DNA of 5,818 bases from JAWWBG01 sp033721095 (GTDB taxonomy: Bacteria > Actinomycetota > Nitriliruptoria > Nitriliruptorales > Nitriliruptoraceae), in contig JAWWBG010000162.1 in assembly GCA_033721095.1 (NCBI GenBank), positions 1 to 5,818 on the forward strand. The letters run 5' to 3'. A program made the translations under genes and the position numbers. Under the pieces are notes generated by a model. That model saw nothing but the letters and a program-made list of their open reading frames with translations, was not told where the DNA came from and did not search any database. Below, in pieces: positions 1-5,818 of the stretch (position 1 is its first letter; every line of letters begins with the position of its first letter).

Positions 1-1
1 A

Positions 2-1402
<1,401 letters not shown>

Positions 1403-1409
1403 GCGCTGC

Positions 1410-2228
1410 TCAGTGGGTGTGGCGAGCGTCGACGCCGAGTTCCTTCAGGGCGTCGAGGGCGAGCTGGCCAAGGAGCGTGCGGTCGTGCTGCATGTCCTCG
1501 ATGGAGGTCTCTCGGAGCGCCGAGTTCGGCACCAGCTCGTGCCAGCGGCGGGCAGCCTCGATGGGGTGGCCCGGATCGTCCGGCCACGTCACGATCGCGA
1601 CCGGCGCCTCGATCGAAGCCAGCTCCTCTGCGGTCGGCGCATCGCCGCCGTCAAGTGACCGCAGTGCCGCCCCGATGCTGTCGGGGTCGTGGCGGGCCCA
1701 GTCGCGCGGCAGCGTGTGCTGCAGCCATGGCGCCATGGTCCGGTCGGCACGGAGGCGCTCCAGCATCAGGGGGACACCCAGTGTGCGGACCTCGTCGGCG
1801 ATGCGGGCGTGGACGCCCTCCCCCGGTGTCGCGCGGCCAACCCAGGCCGGCAGGCACAACACGAGCGCGTCGACCCGGTCCGTGCCTGCGCCGGCCAGGC
1901 GAGCGGCCGCGTGCGCGGCCAACGAGACGCCGCCCACGACGCGGCAGCCCGTGGCCGCCGCCATCGCACCGAGGTCGGCAGCCACCTCGTCGAGGGCGTA
2001 GCGGTGGACGTCCGTGCACGGCGAGGAGGGCTCGTGCCCCGGCAGCCCCATGAGCTCCACCCGGTACCCGGCGTCGAGGAACGGTCCCACCAGCGCCTCC
2101 TCCGGAAACCAGTTCGAGGACGCCACGCCATGGCTGAGCAATACCCCCGGGGCATCGTCACGGCCGTGACGCTCGGCCACGAGCGTCACGCCAGCGCGTT
2201 CAACGACCGTTCGTGGCCGCTCAGCCAT
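1410..2228 (-). CDS. Alpha/beta hydrolase, substrate unknown
   Basis: A 272-residue single-domain alpha/beta hydrolase, probably cytosolic because no signal peptide is visible. Family features in order: the oxyanion-region LSHG at residues 31-34 after a hydrophobic strand; a GLPGHEPSS loop at 61-69; a nucleophile elbow G-V-S-L-A with Ser102 as probable nucleophile; Asp218 in PDDPGHP as probable acid; and His248 in EDMQHD as probable base. The elbow is G-x-S-x-A instead of the commoner G-x-S-x-G; a small residue at that place is tolerated in the fold. The region around 130-190, between the core strands, would be the cap and sets substrate choice, which I cannot predict. The ATG at 2226-2228 lies inside the end of the lipoprotein gene (ATGGCTGA, 8-base overlap). 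I see only a weak, distant GGAAG upstream, so translation is probably coupled to the upstream gene. Esterase, lactonase or C-C hydrolase are all possible. Confidence 0.85.
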   Translation of the reverse strand: MAERPRTVVERAGVTLVAERHGRDDAPGVLLSHGVASSNWFPEEALVGPFLDAGYRVELMGLPGHEPSSPCTDVHRYALDEVAADLGAMAAATGCRVVGGVSLAAHAAARLAGAGTDRVDALVLCLPAWVGRATPGEGVHARIADEVRTLGVPLMLERLRADRTMAPWLQHTLPRDWARHDPDSIGAALRSLDGGDAPTAEELASIEAPVAIVTWPDDPGHPIEAARRWHELVPNSALRETSIEDMQHDRTLLGQLALDALKELGVDARHTH

Positions 2229-2763
2229 CGGGGATGCTCGCTTCCAGGATCGCGAGCTGTTCGGACAGGATCATCGGTGTGACCGGACCCGAGATCGTCC
2301 GAACCAGGGTCCCACTCGCATCGAAGAAGGCGGTCACGGGCATGCCGCGACCACCGACCCACGCGATCGTGAGCCCCGCCAGGTCATGGAACGTCTGGAA
2401 GCCAACCCCGTACTCGTCGAGGAACGCCTGGCCGTCGTCGCGAAAGTCGAGGTGGTCGACGCCCGCGAACGTGACCTCGGGGTGCGCGGCCGCGGTTGCC
2501 AGCAGCAGCGGCGTCTCCTCCCGGCACGGCTCGCACCACGACGCGAAGAAGTTGAGGACGACCGGGCGGCCCTCATTGGACTCGCGTGCGATCCAGGCGG
2601 CGACGTCCTGCCATGCAACGGGCGCGAGCACGGCCTCGGCCGGGGGCGTGCCGCCCTCGACCGCATGCACGCTCAGCCCCTCGCCAGTCGTCGTCGGGCT
2701 CGAGCAGGACGTTGCCAGCAGCAACACTCCGAGGGCGAGGGCCGATCGGCGGGTCCGTGTCAT
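2221..2763 (-). CDS. TlpA/ResA-like thioredoxin-fold lipoprotein (thiol-disulfide oxidoreductase)
   Basis: A 180-residue exported redox protein. The N-terminus has an MTRTRR basic start, a hydrophobic core (ALALGVLLLA) and a cysteine at residue 20 (LLLATSC-SS) followed by a Ser/Thr/Pro-rich linker. This reads as a lipoprotein signal with anchoring at Cys20, although alanine at -3 is a weaker lipobox than the usual leucine. The thioredoxin domain spans about 45-178: the strand RPVVLNFFASW, the redox motif Cys77-Glu-Pro-Cys80, and the cis-proline loop GMPVTAFFD with Pro142. Trp-Cys-x-Pro-Cys is typical of TlpA/ResA proteins, which reduce extracytoplasmic disulfides, often in cytochrome c maturation or other envelope protein maturation. 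No cytochrome maturation genes are visible here, so the partner is unknown. It is the first gene of a two-gene unit with the alpha/beta hydrolase. The ATG at 2761-2763 has no clear Shine-Dalgarno, so it may be leaderless or weakly initiated. Confidence 0.88.
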   Translation of the reverse strand: MTRTRRSALALGVLLLATSCSSPTTTGEGLSVHAVEGGTPPAEAVLAPVAWQDVAAWIARESNEGRPVVLNFFASWCEPCREETPLLLATAAAHPEVTFAGVDHLDFRDDGQAFLDEYGVGFQTFHDLAGLTIAWVGGRGMPVTAFFDASGTLVRTISGPVTPMILSEQLAILEASIPDG

Positions 2764-2794
2764 GCGGCCGAAGGCTACGGTCGACGGCGGTCAC

Positions 2795-2804
2795 CCCGAT
2801 CGGG
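2795..2804. promoter_or_regulatory. 10-base perfect palindrome in the divergent lipoprotein/SDR intergenic gap
   Basis: The 57-base gap between the divergent starts (2764-2820) must hold the promoter of at least the SDR gene if that gene is transcribed on its own. It contains CCCGATCGGG, a perfect palindrome centred between 2799 and 2800 that ends five bases before the SDR ribosome binding site. It could be an operator for a dimeric regulator, but a short GC-rich palindrome can arise by chance. I could not identify convincing -35/-10 hexamers on either strand. Confidence 0.2.
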
Positions 2805-2809
2805 CTGCG

Positions 2810-2815
2810 AAGGAG
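2810..2815 (+). promoter_or_regulatory. Shine-Dalgarno of the SDR gene, decides its start
   Basis: AAGGAG is followed by a 5-base spacer and GTG at 2821. The reading frame stays open much further upstream, to an ATG at 2386, but that extension lies antisense to the lipoprotein gene and has no SDR similarity. This site together with the Rossmann motif a few codons later fixes the real start at 2821. Confidence 0.8.
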
Positions 2816-2820
2816 TGACG

Positions 2821-3657
2821 GTGCGACGCAGTGTCTTCATCACCGGCGCCAGCACGGGCATCGGACTGGTCACGGCCAGGCGGATGGCCGACAAGGGCTG
2901 GCGCGTCTTCGCTGGCGTGCGCAAGGAGGAGGACGCCGACGCCGCGGCCGAGGCGGGCTTTGACCCCGTGATCTGCGACGTGACCTCCGACGAGCAGGTC
3001 GCCGCAGCAGCCGAGCAGGTCACTGCAGACAAGCCGCTGGACGGGCTGGTCAACAATGCGGGTGTGGCCGTCGGACTCCCTCTCGAGGCGGTCGACCCCA
3101 AGGACTTCGAGTGGCAGCTGGCCGTCAACGTCCTCGGGCCCCATCGCGTCACCCGCGCGCTGCTGCCCTCGCTGATCGATGCCAGCGGCCGGGTGGTCAA
3201 CGTGGGGTCGATCTCCGGCCGGATCGGCTCCCCGTTCCTGGGGCCCTACGTCGCGTCCAAGCACGCACTGGAGGGTTGGTCGGACGTGCTCCGCCGCGAG
3301 GTGGCTCAGTTCGGCGTCAAGGTCTCGGTGATTCAGCCCGGCGCCGTGAAGACGCCCATCTGGGACAAGGCGCGGGATGTCGAGAGCGACCTGGCCGCCC
3401 TGCCCGATCGATACCGCGAGCAGGCCCCGGGGGTCCTGGACGCCATCGTGCGGTCAGGTGCGGAGAACGGCATCGAGCCCGAGGAGGTTGCCGACGCCAT
3501 CGAGCATGCGCTGACCGCCGAGCGGCCGCGCGCCCGATACGCCATGCCCTTCAAGCACCGCGTGGCCGCCCGCGTGTTGCCGGCGCTGCCGGCCGTGCTC
3601 TCGGACCGGATCGTCGCGGCCGAGATCGCACGTCGCTACAGCGAGGACTGGCCCTGA
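2821..3657 (+). CDS. Classical short-chain dehydrogenase/reductase (SDR)
   Basis: A 278-residue NAD(P)-dependent oxidoreductase with one Rossmann domain, probably cytosolic. It has all the classical SDR marks in order: the cofactor loop TGASTGIG at 8-15, an Asp at residue 53 after the third strand (ICDVTS), NNAG at 78-81, the structural Asn103 (AVNVLG), catalytic Ser130, Tyr143 and Lys147 in the Y-x-x-x-K motif, and PGAVKT at 173-178. Arg34 just after the second strand (FAGVRK) hints at NADP preference, as basic residues there often contact the 2'-phosphate. The overall look (GWRVFAGVRK near the N-terminus, LEGWSDVLRREV after the active site, a C-terminal region of about 60 residues) resembles the retinol/hydroxysteroid dehydrogenase-like branch, but the substrate cannot be told from sequence. 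GTG start chosen from the AAGGAG site. It stands alone, divergent from the lipoprotein and convergent with the aminotransferase. Confidence 0.9.
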   Translation: MRRSVFITGASTGIGLVTARRMADKGWRVFAGVRKEEDADAAAEAGFDPVICDVTSDEQVAAAAEQVTADKPLDGLVNNAGVAVGLPLEAVDPKDFEWQLAVNVLGPHRVTRALLPSLIDASGRVVNVGSISGRIGSPFLGPYVASKHALEGWSDVLRREVAQFGVKVSVIQPGAVKTPIWDKARDVESDLAALPDRYREQAPGVLDAIVRSGAENGIEPEEVADAIEHALTAERPRARYAMPFKHRVAARVLPALPAVLSDRIVAAEIARRYSEDWP

Positions 3658-3690
3658 GCCCTCGGCAGACCGGTCGGGGCGAAGGCTGAC

Positions 3691-4758
3691 TCAGGACAGC
3701 AGGTCAACGGCCACCCTGATGAAGGTGTCGACCTCGTCCTCCGTCCCCACCGTGACCCGGATCTGGTCGGTCATCCCGTAGGGCACGAGGCCACGCAGCC
3801 CGATCCCCCGTTGGGCAAACGCATCGATCACCGGTGCCGCATCGCCGCCACACTCGAACGTCACGAAGTTTCCCAGCGAGTCCGTGCAGGGCATGCCGAT
3901 CTGCCGCAGCGCCTGGATGATCCGGTCTCGCTGCGCGATGGCCCGACTGACGGTCGAGGCGAGGTGCGGCTGGTCCGCGAGCGCCGCCAGCGCCCCCGCC
4001 TGGGCGACCGCATTCACGTGGAACCGGGTCCGAAACGCGTCGAGGGACGCGACCAGGTCATCCGGCCCCAGCAGGTAGCCGATGCGTTGGCCGGCGAGTG
4101 CATACGCCTTGCTGAAGGTGCGCGTCACGAGCAATCGCGGGTGCACCAGCCCCAGCTCAGCCACCGTCGCGTAGCCGCGCTGGCCGGCGGCGAAGTGGTG
4201 GTAGGCCTCGTCGATGACGATGGTGACGTTCTCGGGCACCGTCTGGACCAGTGCCCGCAGGTCGTCGGCCTCGAGGTGCGTGCCCGTCGGGTTGCCCGGG
4301 TTGTCGACGATGACGATCCGCGTGTCGCCGTCGATCCGCTCCAGCAGGGCGCCGAGGTCGCGCCCGTAGCCGCTGGTTCCCGGCGTTGCGGGACCTCCTG
4401 TGGGTGCCTCGACGTACTGCGCCCCGACGTTGCGAGCCGCCAGGCGATACACGATGAAGGCCCGCTCGAACGCCAGCACCGAACCGTGGCCATGGTTGGC
4501 GATCTCGTGGGCGACGAGGTCCATGAGGATCGCCGCCGACCCGTTGCCGACCGCCGCGCCGGCTTCGGCCACGCCCTCGTGGGCCGCGAGGGCCGCACGC
4601 AGCTGCCGCGACTGGTCGTCGGGATACCGGTGCACGTCGCGGGCCGCGATCTCCATGGCCTCGACCGCGAGGTTCGAGGGCCCAAAGGGCGACTCGTTGG
4701 AGGACAGCCGCACCGCCATCCCAACCGGCGGGCCCACCGAAGCTGCAGCGTCACTCAT
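3691..4758 (-). CDS. HisC-like PLP-dependent aminotransferase (fold type I, class I/II)
   Basis: A 355-residue cytosolic aminotransferase of the histidinol-phosphate/aromatic aminotransferase family. Visible marks: SSNESPFGPS at 19-28 (family N-E-N-P-[YF]-G-P-S), RYPDD at 44-48, VGNGS at 70-74, NPGNPTG at 153-159, DEAYHHF at 183-189 with Asp183 for the PLP ring nitrogen, TFSKAYALAGQRIGY at 214-228 with Schiff-base Lys217, and Arg334 in IRVTVGT for the substrate carboxylate. No other his genes are nearby, and the usual GNGSDE is GNGSAA here, so a non-histidine role (for example aromatic amino acids) is as likely as true HisC. The N-terminal arm is short, with no Tyr-x-Pro-Gly before the SSNE block. 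I chose the ATG at 4756-4758, 43 bases after the E2-like stop. A GTG at 4863 would add 35 Arg/Pro-rich residues without family similarity and overlap the upstream gene by about 60 bases. No good Shine-Dalgarno is seen. Confidence 0.87.
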   Translation of the reverse strand: MSDAAASVGPPVGMAVRLSSNESPFGPSNLAVEAMEIAARDVHRYPDDQSRQLRAALAAHEGVAEAGAAVGNGSAAILMDLVAHEIANHGHGSVLAFERAFIVYRLAARNVGAQYVEAPTGGPATPGTSGYGRDLGALLERIDGDTRIVIVDNPGNPTGTHLEADDLRALVQTVPENVTIVIDEAYHHFAAGQRGYATVAELGLVHPRLLVTRTFSKAYALAGQRIGYLLGPDDLVASLDAFRTRFHVNAVAQAGALAALADQPHLASTVSRAIAQRDRIIQALRQIGMPCTDSLGNFVTFECGGDAAPVIDAFAQRGIGLRGLVPYGMTDQIRVTVGTEDEVDTFIRVAVDLLS

Positions 4759-4763
4759 GCGGT

Positions 4764-4784
4764 GCGCCGGCCCCCGCCGAGCGC
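4764..4784 (-). promoter_or_regulatory. GC-rich hairpin just upstream of the HisC-like start
   Basis: On the minus strand, GCGC-(T)-CGGC, a GGGG loop, then GCCGGCGC can form an 8-base-pair stem with one bulged T. It sits in the 43-base gap between the E2-like stop and the HisC-like ATG and ends 5 bases before that ATG, where a ribosome binding site would be expected. There is no T-tract, so it does not look like an intrinsic terminator. It may restrict initiation or be an mRNA stability element. In such GC-rich DNA it may also be chance. Confidence 0.3.
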
Positions 4785-4801
4785 CAGAACCCGACCAACC
4801 A

Positions 4802-5656
4802 TCAGGCGGTCGCCCTGGTCCGGTCGGCTGGATCCTCAATCTCCACGTCCGAGGACGAACCACCCTCGAGCGACCACGGGTCCTCGAAGGCCTCGCGGAA
4901 GGCCTTGGCGAGCACGCCGCCCTGGAAGCCGTCGATGAACCGGTGGTCGATGGTCGCGGTCACCGTCAGCAGCGGCCGCGAGGTCACCTTGCCATCGACG
5001 ACGGCGGGCCTGTCGTCGATCGCGCCGATGAGGACGTACAACGGGACCCGCGCAAACGGCGTGGGGGGCACGAACGCCTCGTCGAGGCCGAACATCCCGA
5101 CGCTGGTCACGATGGCCGAGCCGAACGGATAGGCCGTCACGCCCAGGGCCTTGGCGTTGATGCCGAGCGACGACGCGAGAAAACCGGTGAACCACAGCAG
5201 CGGACGCAGCAGCCACGTCGGCAGCTTGCGAACGACGCCCATCGACTTGTTGTAGTCGTCGTCGGCACCGCTGCGGAGTCGCTCGGCCTGTTCGCGCAGC
5301 TCGGCGGCGATCTGGGCCGGTGTCTTGGTGTCGACGTCGTCGATCCGGGCCTTCATGAGATCGGAGCCATCCGGCATGGACACGAGGAACGCGATCGAGA
5401 CCATGTCGTGGGGGATGTAGCGCCCCAGGCGGATCCGGCCGTTGATCGTCGGCTCGACCGCGAGGGCCTGCGCCAGCGCTCGGCCGACGAGGTGGGTCAC
5501 GGTGACCTTCTCGCCGGTCCGCTCGCGGACCTCGTCGAGATACTGCAGGGCCCTGCCGGCGTCGACTGTCACCTTGCCGTAGATGTTGCCCTCGCGGGGA
5601 GGGCGCCAGGCCGCGATGGCCATCTTGCGACGGGTTGTCATCCGATGCTTGGCCAC
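4802..5656 (-). CDS. Stand-alone 2-oxoacid dehydrogenase E2-type acyltransferase catalytic domain
   Basis: A 284-residue protein matching only the catalytic (chloramphenicol acetyltransferase-like) domain of dihydrolipoamide acyltransferases. Near the C-terminus are TIDHRFIDG at 236-243, with catalytic His238 and Asp242 (H-x-x-x-D-G), and VTSVGMFGLDEAF at 183-195, matching the E2 core's 'S-N-L-G-x-x-G' region. The N-terminus starts almost directly with the domain: no lipoyl domain with its D-K-A motif, no peripheral subunit-binding domain and no linker. A hydrophobic, Trp/Leu-rich stretch at 145-165 (LPTWLLRPLLWFTGFLASSL) could pack in the core or touch a membrane. E2 cores form trimers and larger assemblies; without its own lipoyl arm this one must use a lipoyl carrier or acyl-CoA in trans, or do something else. 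No E1 or E3 gene is visible. The GTG at 5654-5656 has GAGGAG 5 bases upstream; an ATG five codons later lacks that spacing. Confidence 0.85.
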   Translation of the reverse strand: MAKHRMTTRRKMAIAAWRPPREGNIYGKVTVDAGRALQYLDEVRERTGEKVTVTHLVGRALAQALAVEPTINGRIRLGRYIPHDMVSIAFLVSMPDGSDLMKARIDDVDTKTPAQIAAELREQAERLRSGADDDYNKSMGVVRKLPTWLLRPLLWFTGFLASSLGINAKALGVTAYPFGSAIVTSVGMFGLDEAFVPPTPFARVPLYVLIGAIDDRPAVVDGKVTSRPLLTVTATIDHRFIDGFQGGVLAKAFREAFEDPWSLEGGSSSDVEIEDPADRTRATA

Positions 5657-5703
5657 GCTGACTCCTCGACTCCCGGACGGACCGCAGCAGCCTAGGAGTC
5701 AGC
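5657..5703 (-). repeat. Perfect 10-base inverted repeat filling the GroES-like/E2-like gap
   Basis: GCTGACTCCT at plus positions 5657-5666 is exactly complementary to AGGAGTCAGC at 5694-5703, with 27 bases between. On the transcribed minus strand the first arm begins right after the TGA of the GroES-like gene and the second arm ends right before the GTG of the E2-like gene. The second arm includes the Shine-Dalgarno. A shorter related copy, GGGAGTCG (about 5668-5675), lies just inside the second arm. It could pair with the first arm over six Watson-Crick bases plus flanking G-T pairs. No T-tract follows, so this is not a standard intrinsic terminator. A translational control stem, an RNA-protein site or a DNA operator are all possible. 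Confidence 0.55.
5662..5667 (-). promoter_or_regulatory. Shine-Dalgarno of the E2-like gene, inside an inverted repeat
   Basis: On the minus strand GAGGAG is followed by 5 bases and the GTG start at 5656. It is the strongest ribosome binding site on the minus strand of this window and decides the start. Five of its six bases lie in the downstream arm of the perfect inverted repeat at 5657-5703, so it would be paired if that stem forms. Confidence 0.75.
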
Positions 5704-5818
5704 TCACAGGTACAGGCCGGTCGCGCCGTCGCGACGAGTCGAGGCCACCGCGTGGACGTCCCGTTCGCGGACGATGAGGAAGGAATCTCCCTGGACGTCG
5801 ACCTCGATGGCGTCCTCG
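5704..5818 (-). CDS. C-terminal end of a GroES/Cpn10-like protein, truncated by window edge
   Basis: The minus-strand frame from 5817 down to the TGA at 5704-5706 encodes 37 residues with no internal stop: EDAIEVDVQGDSFLIVRERD then VHAVASTRRDGATGLYL. Residues 4-25 match the last strands of GroES co-chaperonins, whose ends read roughly T-E-[VI]-x-x-x-G-E-x-Y-L-I-L-x-x-R-D-V-L-A-V. Shared positions here are E5-V6, G10, F13-L14-I15, R19-D20-V21 and A23-V24. If it is GroES, the mobile loop and most of the barrel lie beyond the right edge. Unlike ordinary GroES, which stops about at this point, it carries roughly 12 further residues ending GATGLYL. The gene read next on this strand is the E2-like acyltransferase, not groEL. 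That order suggests a paralogous or stand-alone Cpn10-like protein. Codon use fits a real gene; the assignment rests on a short stretch. Confidence 0.6.
   Translation of the reverse strand, partial: EDAIEVDVQGDSFLIVRERDVHAVASTRRDGATGLYL

Noticed and set aside
1403..1409. Terminator between the carboxylase and the hydrolase
   Set aside because: Only 7 bases separate the two convergent stops and no hairpin is evident; any termination signal must lie inside the coding sequences or be Rho-dependent.
2386..2820. Upstream in-frame extension of the SDR reading frame (would give 423 residues)
   Set aside because: It lies antisense to the lipoprotein gene, is Arg/Gly/Ala-rich with no domain, and the AAGGAG-GTG at 2810-2823 sits right before the Rossmann motif.
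3658..3690. Possible bidirectional terminator between the convergent SDR and aminotransferase genes
   Set aside because: Only short stems can be drawn (CGG/CCG and GCCC/GGGC with a mismatched interior, plus the 8-base palindrome GACCGGTC at 3668-3675), and there is no T-tract on either strand.
4759..4863. GTG start at 4863 for the aminotransferase
   Set aside because: The extra 35 residues are Arg/Pro/Gly-rich without family similarity and would overlap the E2-like gene by about 60 bases; the ATG at 4758 gives the usual family length.
3811..5695. Two long plus-strand open frames opposite the aminotransferase and E2-like genes
   Set aside because: They are antisense shadows typical of GC-rich DNA: Arg/Gly/His-rich with no recognisable domain, while the minus-strand frames have clear catalytic motifs.

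Overview
The window is a gene-dense stretch of very GC-rich bacterial chromosome. Strong G/C preference at third codon positions, GTG starts, short intergenic gaps and the gene content (a leucine-degradation acyl-CoA carboxylase and a HisC-like aminotransferase) suggest an actinobacterium (Actinomycetota), but no marker gene fixes the lineage. I see no rRNA, tRNA, CRISPR array, insertion sequence or phage gene, and no intergenic stretch longer than 57 bases.

Layout from left to right. (1) 2-1402, plus: 3' part of the beta (carboxyltransferase) subunit of methylcrotonyl-CoA carboxylase, cut by the left edge. (2) 1410-2228 and 2221-2763, minus: a two-gene unit in which a secreted TlpA/ResA-type thioredoxin-fold lipoprotein comes first and an alpha/beta hydrolase follows with an 8-base overlap. 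(3) 2821-3657, plus: a classical short-chain dehydrogenase/reductase, divergent from the lipoprotein across 57 bases. (4) 3691-4758, 4802-5656 and 5704-5818, minus: a probable three-gene unit read right to left. It holds a protein whose visible tail looks like GroES/Cpn10 (cut by the right edge), a stand-alone E2-type acyltransferase catalytic domain without lipoyl domain, and a HisC-like PLP aminotransferase with a short N-terminus.

The proteins are recognisable family members, and only the carboxylase has a function assignable with confidence (3-methylcrotonyl-CoA carboxylation in leucine breakdown). No shared pathway links all the genes; the window looks like several small transcription units side by side.

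The most unusual signal is non-coding. The short gap between the GroES-like stop and the E2-like GTG is almost entirely one perfect 10-base inverted repeat with a 27-base spacer. Its second arm covers the E2-like gene's Shine-Dalgarno sequence, and a partial third copy of the arm could form a competing stem. The next gap in the same unit, before the HisC-like gene, carries a compact GC-rich hairpin. Together they suggest possible translational or mRNA-processing control within this unit. This is inference from sequence only.
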